NCBI GenBank assembly: GCA_963677505.2
Contig: CAXXWB010000017.1
Span: forward strand, 124,001 to 188,000
Direction of reading: 5' to 3'
Source: JBGSUZ01 sp963677505
GTDB taxonomy: Bacteria; Bacillota; Clostridia; Peptostreptococcales; Acidaminobacteraceae
DNA: 64,000 nt
The position numbers and the translations under genes were made by a program. The notes beneath the pieces are model-generated. The model was not told where the DNA came from. It worked only from the letters and a program-made list of their open reading frames with translations, and did not search any database. This document shows, in pieces, positions 10,601 to 18,640 of this stretch (position 1 is the stretch's first letter; each line of letters begins with the position of its first letter).

Positions 10601-12204
10601 GTGACATTGAAAAACTGCTCTGTCTCTGCATATGCGCCATCATCATCAGTTACACCCAAAACGGCTTGTATTCTTGTACCTGTAGTGGGTGTTGTTTTAG
10701 AAACGCTTCTTTTTCCTTCTTCATCGTAACCATAGCCCCACTGAGGAATAGAAAACTGCCACGAAACCACTTGTCCATCGGGGTCAAAACTAGATGCACC
10801 GTTTAGTCTAATGTCATTTCCAACGATTACATCAGGAATTGGCGCTAAGATTGGAATTGGTGGTTTATTGTTATTGACGGGCGGTTCTTTTTTATGAATG
10901 TAAGTATAAGAAGTATCCCAAGTATCATTTCCCCTCATTTCTCCATCTAGCAGCGTATAAACGACCTGCCCTTTAAAGGCTTGTGTAAAAGGACTGCCTT
11001 TATATGGAATTCTAAAAGTCTTTTTCTGAGTTAAACTCAGTGACGGTTTAAAAACGTCTTTGTAGACAATGTTTCCTTCGGGTGTTGTCAAAGTATAATC
11101 AACTTGCTTAACTTTGCTAAGATCTACGCCTTCAAGACTTGAACTGATATCGACTGGAACATCGGCGAACGTGTCCGTTTCTCCTATTTCCATTTCTTCG
11201 GGTGAAGTTACGTCAACGCCTGAAACGATTTCATCGTTTTTGATGATTTTAATTACTGCTTTGGCGTCAGGATTGCTTTCTGCTAAATAAGGTTCTTTCA
11301 ACCACCCACAAATCATATGGTATTGGGTGTGAAGTTTAACCTCATATGTTCCTATAGGTAAGTCTTTTACATTTAAAGTGGCGTTATTTCCCCCATCTAG
11401 CCAAGTGGTGCTGTTTTGAGATTTGTAACTCCAAATGTATTCTTTTTTAACGTTCTCAGGAAAAAAGGATTTTCTTCCTACAAGGTCTATTAATTCGCCT
11501 TTTTTGAAAACTTCGTAAGCAGTTGGGGTTTCACTTTTTCCTCTTGTAATTACTGCGGTGGGGTCGAGGACGGGTTGAGCCGGAAAAGGCACTTCGATAT
11601 TGTACATGTTTACTATCGTTGCTTTTGTATTATCACCCCACTTTGCAGCATATCTAAATTTGTCTTCATCTTCATACACTTTGCCCCAACTAGGAGCACC
11701 TATGCTATCAATTCCACCCTGTGCTTTTCCGTTGTAGTTAATAACAACAACTGAATCAAGTAGAATCATTCGTGATGATCCTTTCATACCTGAGAAAAAA
11801 TTTTTTATATTTTCTCTGTCTGCATCATTCTCACACGCTTGATTATAAAAACTAGAATAAAAATTAGGAAGACTTTGCTTTGCGGGAGGCATCCCAATAG
11901 TTGAAATATAACTCATGAAATAAGAAGTTATATAATCACCATCATCATATTCATCGATTAATGGGTTATCCATCCTTTTAATATAAGCTGTATATTCTTT
12001 TTTATTTGCGATAATTTTTGCTTTGAAAGCTAATGTCGTGTAGGTTATTCCTGTTTTAGCTTTAGCCGCTTTGACAGACCATTCACGGGCATTAGTGTCT
12101 TTGTTATAACCTCCGTTATCATACGCAAATATACTAATTGGTAATAAACTAACTATCAATACAATAGAAAGAAAACTATTAAGTAATCGTTTTGATTTTT
12201 TCAA
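7647..12204 (-). CDS. Large exported PKD/Ig-like surface protein, exon 1 (residues 1-1519)
   Basis: The N-terminus MKKSKRLLNSFLSIVLIVSL is a signal peptide, probably cut after IFA. The body is a string of beta-sandwich-type segments, including a recognisable PKD repeat (NGASSFDPDGQVVSWQFSI). In the middle are RCC1-like stretches (LFVILLENGDLYYCGSS, VILYALSNDGSVYAAG) and two VIVVTDYTGDKF/YILYLGEKDSF-type segments of alpha/beta character. The unspliced frame runs on into the intron and stops at 7606, giving an artificial 1532-aa product; the true exon ends at 7647 after GACCATC. Spliced length is 1976 aa. It lies 17 nt downstream of the SLH-like gene, so the two form an operon. Likely wall-associated and structural; the exact role is unknown. 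No SLH domain of its own is obvious. Confidence 0.85.
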
Positions 12205-12221
12205 ATAAACATCTCCTTAAA

Positions 12222-13526
12222 TTATTTAACAGGACTTATTTCTATGATGTCAGAAACTTGAGCATAGCCCCCTATTCCCCACATATCTCCATTCCAAGAC
12301 CATGTTTCATTGTCATAATTTGGATAATAACCAACAGCAATATCTAAATCAACACAATACCAAGCATTACTTTTTAAACTTACAATTGGTTCATTTTTTT
12401 TGTTCACAGCCATTACAAATGGTACTGTTTTATTTGGTGAAGTAATATTGAAATACAATCTAGTTCTAACAAATGATACGTTGAATCCTTCATAAAATAG
12501 CGTTTTGTCCGATATCATAAAACTTTGCATAGATATTTTATTTTTCTTTGCTAATGCAATATGATTTTCTATCAACTCTTTTGAATAGTAACTTGATGGC
12601 ATAATTTCCTTCAAAGCCGCTTCAGTCGCTTTCGTATTTTTATAATCTACATTAAAATAAGCATTTGTAAATTTTGTAGCCACTTCATACCAATGATCCA
12701 CCTCTGCCATGCGTTTTTCTCTTGCCATATTGCTTGAAATCACATCTCGTTCTATTACCGCAATTGAATTTAAGTAATCTTCATATTTGTCATATTTCAA
12801 AAATATCATTTCATAGCGGTTACGTTCTTCTTCATCAAGCTCTTTTAAAACCTTTGTTCTATCTTCTACAGGAATACCATTTTTAAAAGTCATATATTTT
12901 TTTACGCTAGATAATTTAGGATAAGTAATATTTGAACGAATTGTTTTAACAGTAGGAGCTGAACCCCAACTTTTAAATTTATTAGGTGCAGTATAAATAT
13001 CCTTTATCTGAAACGGATCATACCTCTTAGACTTATCCAAGATTCTCCCCATCATTACCTTCATCTCAGCTTCAGTCACTTTATTTTTAGGGTTAAAATA
13101 CTTCTTCTCATTTTTCAGTTGTGGTTCATAAAAACCGTTCATAGTAGTGGTAAAAACAGCCCTTTGATAAGACGGGTCAATAGCCTTCACATCGCCCATG
13201 AAATAGCTGAGTAGTCTCTCATAATACAAATCAGGCTTAACCCCTTCTTTAGTTCTGAGAACGCCATAAAGAAGCTGTGCTGATTGTTCTTTAGTGATAG
13301 CTGCGCTTGGATTAGCAATCAACTTATGACCTTTAGAAACCCATTTTTGATTAACAGCTTCTTGAATTGGGTCTGTGTAGGGAACTTGAAGGGTATCTAA
13401 AATGGTTGATACATATTGTTTAATGGTGACGGTTTTCGGTGCGGTTGTAGCGGTTGCGGTAAACGATGGTATTATTGATGTTAAAATGATTGCTAGTGTA
13501 GTGATTCCGATAATTAATTTTTTCAT
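12222..13526 (-). CDS. Secreted protein with degenerate SLH-like repeats
   Basis: A 434-aa protein with signal peptide MKKLIIGITTLAIILTSIIP. The first half contains two or three segments resembling S-layer homology motifs (PSAAITKEQSAQLLYGVL; PKNKVTEAEMKVMMGRIL) but they are weak. The second half is predicted mixed alpha/beta with no family I recognise (YLNSIAVIERDVISSNMARE; GYYPNYDNETWSWNGDMWGI). It is first in an operon with the 1976-aa surface protein, so it may anchor or assist display of that protein. The start is the only reasonable one: the signal sequence begins right at the Met. Function is inferred from export and context only. Confidence 0.7.
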   Translation of the reverse strand: MKKLIIGITTLAIILTSIIPSFTATATTAPKTVTIKQYVSTILDTLQVPYTDPIQEAVNQKWVSKGHKLIANPSAAITKEQSAQLLYGVLRTKEGVKPDLYYERLLSYFMGDVKAIDPSYQRAVFTTTMNGFYEPQLKNEKKYFNPKNKVTEAEMKVMMGRILDKSKRYDPFQIKDIYTAPNKFKSWGSAPTVKTIRSNITYPKLSSVKKYMTFKNGIPVEDRTKVLKELDEEERNRYEMIFLKYDKYEDYLNSIAVIERDVISSNMAREKRMAEVDHWYEVATKFTNAYFNVDYKNTKATEAALKEIMPSSYYSKELIENHIALAKKNKISMQSFMISDKTLFYEGFNVSFVRTRLYFNITSPNKTVPFVMAVNKKNEPIVSLKSNAWYCVDLDIAVGYYPNYDNETWSWNGDMWGIGGYAQVSDIIEISPVK

Positions 13527-13736
13527 AAAATCAGTCCTTTCAATATGTATGCGTTAGTCGTTAGATGTTACGTTTTCTCATTATTATCATTTTGATGAAT
13601 TTAATAAATTTATACTTAAGATATTTTCTATGTATTACAACAATAAAAAAACATTTTCAAGGTAAATTTTACCATATCCAATTAACATAGCACAACAATA
13701 TTTACTATTATTTTTCTATAAATAAATTTTTTGCAC
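13527..13736. other. AT-rich leader region upstream of the surface-protein operon
   Basis: About 210 nt, very AT-rich, holding the unassigned promoter of the leftward surface operon. I see no ORF or stable inverted repeat in it apart from the terminator that borders it on the right. Confidence 0.4.
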
Positions 13737-13784
13737 AAAAAAACCTCAGCACTCTTCTTCATTTCATGAAGGAAAGCTGAGGTT
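13737..13784 (-). terminator. Terminator of the XRE-TPR regulator gene
   Basis: On the minus strand AACCTCAGC and GCTGAGGTT form a 9-bp stem around a 25-nt loop that can itself pair (CTTCAT/ATGAAG), followed by seven T residues. It lies just beyond the regulator stop at 13789 and separates it from the surface operon. Confidence 0.85.
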
Positions 13785-13788
13785 TCTA

Positions 13789-15087
13789 TTAGTTCAGTTG
13801 TGTAAAGCACTCCATTATCTTTTTTAAATTTTTAACATCCTTAAATGTTGTTAAATAGGACATTAAACGCCAAACACAGTCATCGTCACGCTTTATAATT
13901 TTTTCCTTAACCCATTTGAGAGTTAAAGCAACGACATCCTTAACCAATTCATCTCGTTTTTCTTCGCAGGAGTAAGTGATTTTAAATTCCAGTACGGCTT
14001 TCAAATCACTGTAATGCTTTTCACAGTAAGAAAATTCAAGGGCTTTTTCCGTATACAGCAACAAATTTTCTTCTTGCCCTAAATATAAATAGCCTTTTGC
14101 TAGTTTAAAGTATATTTTTCCTAAATAAGCAGCTTTTACTGACTCAGGATCTGTTTCGATAGCTATTTTTGATTGTTTCATCGTTTCAATAAGAGCTTCG
14201 GACTTGTCTATACGGATATAAATGTCTATTAAGTTAGATAAAACTAAGTACTTTTGTGGCCTCATTGTCAATTCATGAAAAATATTATTATAAATCTGAA
14301 TTGCTTCTTCCCATCTATTCCCTTCTGCAAGCCTATTGGCTTTACTAATCCAAGCCTTATTACGATCAAAAGTATCTAACTTTTCAATATTTAACATATC
14401 GTCAATTGTGGCAGAAGAAAGTTCCCATTCGCCTAATCTACTGGCTGCTAAATTTTTATTCATTAGAACCATATAGTGATCTCTAGGTTCCAACTTAGGA
14501 AACTTTTCAAGGGCTAAATTACAGTAATAGAGGGCTTCCTTGTATCTTTCAAGATAAATCAAATTATAGCTGACATTGATGTATGTTTTAAAAATGCTAG
14601 GGTTTCCGATTACATGAGCCGAAAGATCTACAGCTCGCTTGCTATAATAATAAGCTTCAAAATACTGCTTTCTATTGGAAAAATAGACTTCACAGACCAT
14701 ATCGAGAGCAAATGCCGCATCATAATCTTCGTTCATGACCAACTTATTTTCTATTTCTAACACATCTGCTTTTTTTCTTTCGTCATTTAGATTAAATTCG
14801 CCTCTATCAATTTCTTCTGTGAGCTTAGCTGCTATTTTCAGAACTTGTTCTTCTTCAGATTCTAGCAGTTCCTCAACGGTTATATTAAAATCAATTCGTC
14901 TGTCCATACAGATTTTATTGATTTCCTCCGCAACCTTTTTTGCCACTTTAGGAGTCAAAGAAGCCTTGTCGTTTTCAATGATGCTGATCATATTTCTAGT
15001 AACAATATCTCCAGTTATTTGATCTTGCCTTATCCCAAATTGTTTTCGAATGCTTCTTAGTCTTTTCCCAACTGAAACAACTTCCAT
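13789..15087 (-). CDS. XRE-TPR regulator of the RRNPP (peptide quorum-sensing) type
   Basis: A 432-aa cytoplasmic regulator. Residues about 7-70 form an XRE helix-turn-helix (GKRLRSIRKQFGIRQDQITG, ISIIENDKASLTPKVAKKVA). The rest is a chain of TPR-type helix pairs (YYYSKRAVDLSAHVIGNPSI, ERYKEALYYCNLALEKFP, LAKGYLYLGQEENLLLYTEK). This layout and length match Rgg/PlcR/NprR-type receptors, which bind a short re-imported peptide in the TPR groove. The start at 15087 has GGGGGGTG upstream. A 54-aa exported peptide gene lies divergently 142 nt away, and a perfect GTAAATA-N4-TATTTAC palindrome lies between them; together these strongly suggest a receptor-signal pair. Targets are unknown. The adjacent surface operon is an obvious candidate, but that is inference. 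Confidence 0.85.
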   Translation of the reverse strand: MEVVSVGKRLRSIRKQFGIRQDQITGDIVTRNMISIIENDKASLTPKVAKKVAEEINKICMDRRIDFNITVEELLESEEEQVLKIAAKLTEEIDRGEFNLNDERKKADVLEIENKLVMNEDYDAAFALDMVCEVYFSNRKQYFEAYYYSKRAVDLSAHVIGNPSIFKTYINVSYNLIYLERYKEALYYCNLALEKFPKLEPRDHYMVLMNKNLAASRLGEWELSSATIDDMLNIEKLDTFDRNKAWISKANRLAEGNRWEEAIQIYNNIFHELTMRPQKYLVLSNLIDIYIRIDKSEALIETMKQSKIAIETDPESVKAAYLGKIYFKLAKGYLYLGQEENLLLYTEKALEFSYCEKHYSDLKAVLEFKITYSCEEKRDELVKDVVALTLKWVKEKIIKRDDDCVWRLMSYLTTFKDVKNLKKIMECFTQLN

Positions 15088-15122
15088 ACAATATTCACCC
15101 CCCTTGTAACTATATTTTAAAC

Positions 15123-15177
15123 AAAACGTAAATAATGCTATTTACATTGATGCGATACTAGGTTATTATAATACTAT
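15123..15177 (+). promoter_or_regulatory. Divergent operator/promoter between XRE-TPR regulator and pro-peptide gene
   Basis: A perfect 7-4-7 palindrome, GTAAATA-atgc-TATTTAC, spans 15128-15145 with AA/TT flanks extending the symmetry. It overlaps TTTACA (15141-15146), which could serve as a -35 for a TATAAT at 15167-15172; the 20-bp spacing is long, and a TTGATG at 15147 would be short at 14 bp. A poor promoter overlapped by an operator fits a regulated gene. Binding by the neighbouring regulator is inferred. Confidence 0.5.
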
Positions 15178-15229
15178 TATGAGGCAAGATAAACAAAAAA
15201 CAAATAATTATCTTAAAGGAGATTTTCAA

Positions 15230-15394
15230 ATGAATGTAGACATGCTCAAAAGAACGATCTCAGCATTAGGTTTATCGGTATGCATTTTATGCGCTAGCCT
15301 AATTGTAACACCAAACCCAGAAGTAAAAAGTACCGAAACACCTACAACTGGCATCTATCATTTAATGGATGATAATTTTCCAGAAAGAAAGTAA
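15230..15394 (+). CDS. 54-aa exported pro-peptide, candidate signal for the XRE-TPR regulator
   Basis: A small peptide starting MNVDMLKRTISALGLSVC. The start at 15230 is chosen because AAAGGAG lies 7 nt upstream; a longer frame from 15179 has no ribosome site. It has a basic residue, a hydrophobic core (ALGLSVCILCASLIV) and a polar tail ending GIYHLMDDNFPERK. This is the layout of Phr/PapR/NprX-type signal precursors, which are exported by Sec, trimmed and re-imported by an oligopeptide permease to bind their receptor. The mature signal would lie in the last 10-20 residues. It is followed by structured intergenic RNA. Its role as the cognate signal rests on position, size and composition; no similarity search was possible. 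Confidence 0.6.
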   Translation: MNVDMLKRTISALGLSVCILCASLIVTPNPEVKSTETPTTGIYHLMDDNFPERK

Positions 15395-15420
15395 AAAATT
15401 TAGTCGATCTGTTATTTAAT

Positions 15421-15475
15421 AACATTTTTTTAGACAAGAGGACATCAAAATCTTTCTCCAGATTTTGATAATGTT
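15421..15475 (+). other. Inverted repeat downstream of the pro-peptide gene
   Basis: ATCAAAATCT (15444-15453) and AGATTTTGAT (15460-15469) form a perfect 10-bp stem with a 6-nt loop. They are nested inside AACAT/ATGTT (15421-15425 and 15471-15475). There is no immediate poly-T on the plus side, so it may protect a transcript end or be part of a larger RNA fold rather than a simple terminator. Confidence 0.5.
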
Positions 15476-15492
15476 CCCCATTTTTTTCGCCA

Positions 15493-15566
15493 GCCCCTAG
15501 CCATTAGATGTTCAGATTTTGTCCCCAACAGATTCTGTATTCGAAATGGCTAAGGGGCATTTTTTG
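15493..15566 (+). terminator. Long-loop terminator-like hairpin after the pro-peptide region
   Basis: GCCCCTAGCCATT (15493-15505) pairs with AATGGCTAAGGGGC (15545-15558) with one bulge, and is followed by ATTTTTTG. The loop of about 39 nt is unusually long and contains AGATTTTGT, resembling the arm of the preceding inverted repeat. It probably ends the pro-peptide transcript. The strong stem and structured loop could also mark a small RNA. Confidence 0.6.
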
Positions 15567-15606
15567 TGCTTATTTTTACTCATTAATTTCTTCTTCCGCT
15601 ACCAGC

Positions 15607-15756
15607 CTATTTTTCATTGTGATATAAACACTCTTGGGAAAAACCTTCAAGTTCAACAAAGACTTGAGTTACTGATAAATTTTCCAAATACATAACTGTA
15701 CATGTATCAGAAATTTTGTTGTCCTCTAATATAATAACATTCCCGCCTTCGCTCAC
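15607..15756 (-). pseudogene. Possible gene remnant or small ORF (49 codons)
   Basis: A minus-strand frame with a GTG at 15756 reads VSEGGNVIILEDNKISDTCT onward to HNEK and a stop at 15607. Composition looks protein-like, but there is no ribosome site and it sits in an otherwise degenerate intergenic region. It may be the C-terminal remnant of a lost gene. I do not recognise a family. Confidence 0.25.
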
Positions 15757-15871
15757 CAACCAAATATTATTTTAATCTGCAATAGCACCGCAGATTAAAA
15801 TTCTGATGGTCATCCATTTACCATATTAAAGCAAAATACCCAAAACTAAATGAAGTAATCTTCAAGCTTAC

Positions 15872-15899
15872 TTGCATAAGCCCTCACCGTTGTTATAAT
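15872..15899 (+). promoter_or_regulatory. Sigma-A-type promoter of the sigma-54 activator gene
   Basis: TTGCAT (15872-15877), a 16-bp spacer and TATAAT (15894-15899) precede the activator start by about 54 nt. The activator is thus probably made by housekeeping RNA polymerase while its target operon uses sigma-54. Confidence 0.55.
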
Positions 15900-15952
15900 A
15901 TAGCTAATAGTTTTTAGGAAAATATATTCGTTCATTTGGAAGGAGACATCAA

Positions 15953-17971
15953 ATGAAAAAGATTGTCGTCATCAGTAATTTTCAAAGTGTGTCTATTCAA
16001 CATCAATCTGTTTTAGAAAAATTATTTGACGAGAACGTTGAAATTATTCCCCTATCAGTAGAACAACATATTTTTAAAGAACCTATTGATGCAGATATTC
16101 TTTTGATTTCTCTATATTCCATTTATGTTGGGGTTCAAGAATATGTACAACCCCATACAAAGGTCATTGTGCTTAGCACCACCATTACAGTGCAGCAATA
16201 CGAAATGATTCGTGAAATTCCTATACACAATTCAGTCCTTTTAGTTAATTATAGTCCTGAAATGACCCTCGAAACCCTAGCCATGTTCAGACAGATTGGC
16301 TTAACAGACTATGATTTTATTCCTGTTTATCCAGGTAAACTCAATATTCCAAAAGTGGACTATGCCGTCACGCCAGGAGAATCTGACAAAGTGCCTGCCT
16401 ATGTTAAAAACGTCATCGACATTGGCCACCGCACCTTATCCATTAGTACTATTTCAGATGTTGCCGTAGAACTCGGCAAGGAAGCTATCTTGAATACCGC
16501 CCCATTTATTTCATATTTTAACGAACTGAAGAAGCCTTCAAATGCAGTATCGGTTCTTTTAGGAAAAGCAAACAATATTGAAAGCCGTTTTTTTAAGCTT
16601 TTAAATTATATTGATGAAGGCATTTTGTTTACCAATAATGAGGGTATCATTTTTGCGATTAATAGCAAAGCCCGTGAAGTATTAAATCTTAGTGAAAGTT
16701 GCATTGGTGAGAATATTGGATCGCTGCTTCCTAATGATTTTATATTGCAGGCAATTCACTCACAACAAGGCATTGATCAGCAGTTGATACAACTAAAGGA
16801 ACGTCATATTGCCTTTAAATCTTCTCCAGTTTGGACAGCAGGAGAAGTCACCAGTATATTGATGACCTTCAATCGTTTTGAGGAAAAAGAAGAAACGCAG
16901 CACCGTTTACGGGCTCAAATTCTTGGGAAAGGTCATCGTGCAAAATATCATTTTGAGGATATTTTAGGTACCAGTAGTGCCATTGAAAAGACAAAGACCA
17001 TCGCACAAAAAATGGCTATGTCCAGAGCATCCGTTCTAATAACAGGAGAGTCAGGCACCGGAAAAGAATTATTTGCACAGGCTATTCACAATAGTTCTGA
17101 TCGAAGAGACTATCAGTTTGTTGCCATTAACTGTGCCACAATACCTGAATCCTTATTAGAAAGTGAACTTTTTGGTTATGATGAAGGGGCTTTTTCAGGT
17201 GCTCGTAAAGGTGGCAAAATTGGCTTATTCGAACTTGCCCATAAAGGAACCATTTTCCTAGACGAAATTGGAGAAATGCCCATCCATTTGCAGAGCAGAC
17301 TTTTGAGAGTTTTGCAGGAACGTGAAGTCATGCGTGTTGGGGGCGATACCATCATTCACGTAGATGTTCGTATTATTGCCGCTACGAACCAAAACCTAAA
17401 AAAATTGATGGGTAATCACCAATTCCGTACGGATCTTTATTATCGACTTAATGTGTTAACCTTGAATATACCACCTCTTCGTAACCGAGAAGAAGACATT
17501 AGTCTCATTTTTAATAAATTTAAATCTCAAATCAGCGCACATTATGAGCTGACGAAGGAAGCACTTCATTTCTTGATGTGCTTTAGGTGGGAAGGCAATG
17601 TGAGAGCACTGAGAAATTCAGCAGAATATTTTTCCTACTTAGGTAAGGAACTTATCGAATTAGATGATATTAAATCTTATTTAGAGGGCGACGACCCTAA
17701 CTTTGAGCAAGGGAATAGTCCCACACTACTCACAAACCGTGAGTTTATTCTCAAAACTATTTTTCTGAGCAGAAAGCAGTTTAAGCGCATTGGTAGACGA
17801 ACTATTTTTGAAAGTGCCAATCAACAGCACCTTTACATTACCGAATCTGAAATCAGAAGAGAACTCTCAACCCTTGAGAAGGATGGTCTGGTCATCAGTC
17901 TTAAAGGCAGAGGCGGGACTGTGCTTTCAGATGCTGGGCTAGACTATTGCATAAATAATTTTAACAAATAG
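15953..17971 (+). CDS. Sigma-54-dependent transcriptional activator with PAS and AAA+ domains
   Basis: An enhancer-binding protein of 672 aa that uses ATP to open sigma-54 promoters. Residues 1-190 form a PrpR/LevR-like N-terminal receiver region (ADILLISLYSIYVGVQEYVQ; YDFIPVYPGK). A PAS-like segment (IDEGILFTNNEGIIFAINSK) lies at about 220-310. The AAA+ core has Walker A GESGTGKE, the sigma-54 contact loop GAFSGA (S replacing the usual T), Walker B GTIFLDEIGE and the arginine-finger region FRTDLYYRLNVL. Instead of a Fis-type helix-turn-helix, the C-terminus looks winged-helix (ITESEIRRELSTLEKDGLVI). GGAAGGAG precedes the ATG. A strong -24/-12 promoter and inverted repeats lie between it and the downstream amino-acid operon, its likely target. 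Confidence 0.92.
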   Translation: MKKIVVISNFQSVSIQHQSVLEKLFDENVEIIPLSVEQHIFKEPIDADILLISLYSIYVGVQEYVQPHTKVIVLSTTITVQQYEMIREIPIHNSVLLVNYSPEMTLETLAMFRQIGLTDYDFIPVYPGKLNIPKVDYAVTPGESDKVPAYVKNVIDIGHRTLSISTISDVAVELGKEAILNTAPFISYFNELKKPSNAVSVLLGKANNIESRFFKLLNYIDEGILFTNNEGIIFAINSKAREVLNLSESCIGENIGSLLPNDFILQAIHSQQGIDQQLIQLKERHIAFKSSPVWTAGEVTSILMTFNRFEEKEETQHRLRAQILGKGHRAKYHFEDILGTSSAIEKTKTIAQKMAMSRASVLITGESGTGKELFAQAIHNSSDRRDYQFVAINCATIPESLLESELFGYDEGAFSGARKGGKIGLFELAHKGTIFLDEIGEMPIHLQSRLLRVLQEREVMRVGGDTIIHVDVRIIAATNQNLKKLMGNHQFRTDLYYRLNVLTLNIPPLRNREEDISLIFNKFKSQISAHYELTKEALHFLMCFRWEGNVRALRNSAEYFSYLGKELIELDDIKSYLEGDDPNFEQGNSPTLLTNREFILKTIFLSRKQFKRIGRRTIFESANQQHLYITESEIRRELSTLEKDGLVISLKGRGGTVLSDAGLDYCINNFNK

Positions 17972-17982
17972 GCAAAGAGACC

Positions 17983-18024
17983 AAAAGCTCATTGAGTGAA
18001 ACTAATCACTCAATGAGCTTTTTT
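17983..18024 (+). terminator. Terminator of the sigma-54 activator gene
   Basis: A perfect stem of about 17 bp, AAAAGCTCATTGAGTGA (17983-17999) with its complement at 18006-18022, a 6-nt loop, then T residues. It isolates the activator from the sigma-54 operon. Confidence 0.92.
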
Positions 18025-18100
18025 AATGGGTTAAATGGGTTTATCAGGATGGCATTCACCCTTTTAACCCATTAATATTATACCCGCTTTGATTTAACCC
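18023..18100 (+). promoter_or_regulatory. Candidate enhancer (UAS) for the sigma-54 activator
   Basis: TTAATGGGTTAAA (18023-18035) has an exact reverse complement, TTTAACCCATTAA, at 18063-18075. Additional half-sites are GGGTTTA (18037-18043) and TTTAACCC (18093-18100). Four GGGTTWA-type sites upstream of a -24/-12 promoter are what an oligomeric enhancer-binding protein would use. Assignment to the adjacent activator is inference from position. Confidence 0.6.
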
Positions 18101-18123
18101 GCACAAAAGCCCTATTTGAATTT

Positions 18124-18139
18124 TGGCACAAGACTTGCT
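18124..18139 (+). promoter_or_regulatory. Sigma-54 (-24/-12) promoter of the ridA operon
   Basis: TGGCACAAGACTTGCT matches the consensus TGGCAC-N5-TTGC, with the invariant GG (18125-18126) and GC (18137-18138) exactly 10 bp apart. Transcription would begin near 18150, about 67 nt before ridA. Confidence 0.9.
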
Positions 18140-18216
18140 TATTAATAAAGATGTACCGTTTACGAATTATGAATATATTATAAACCAGTTAACTATTATT
18201 AAGGAGTGTTGAATCT

Positions 18217-18593
18217 ATGAAAACAGTGATCCACACAGAGCATGCACCAAAAGCAATTGGTCCTTACTCTCAAGGCATTTCTCTTAATGGCTTTGTATTT
18301 ACCTCAGGTCAATTGCCAATTGATCCATTGACTGGAACTATGGCCGAAGGTATTCAGGCTCAAACAGCCCAATCTTTAAATAATGTTAAAGCTATTTTAG
18401 ACGCACAAGGGCTCACGTTAGATGATGTTTTTAAAAAACAACGGTCTATCTCAGTGATATGGCTAATTTTTCAGCAATGAATGAAATTTATCTCACTTAT
18501 TTCAGCAGCCCATTTCCCGCTCGAAGTGCTTTCCAAGTTGGGAAATTGCCCCTAGATGCCCTCGTTGAAATCGAAGTCATTGCAGGTAAATAG
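18217..18593 (+). CDS. ridA: RidA-family imine/enamine deaminase, frameshift in an A run at 18433-18438
   Basis: Small trimeric hydrolase that removes reactive 2-aminoacrylate and related imines released by PLP enzymes acting on serine or cysteine. The first segment MKTVIHTEHAPKAIGPYSQG carries the family start, then GFVFTSGQLPIDP. The frame breaks in AAAAAA at 18433-18438; one more A would give FKKTTVYLSDMANFSAMNEI and the conserved end FPARSAFQVGKLPLDALVEI. The corrected length is 125 aa, typical. It is first in a sigma-54 operon with two PLP enzymes that generate such imines, which fits its role precisely. GGAGTG lies upstream of the ATG. Confidence 0.92.
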
Positions 18594-18640
18594 TTTGACA
18601 TAATCAAAGTTGATAATCAAGTTTTAGAAAAGAGGATTAT

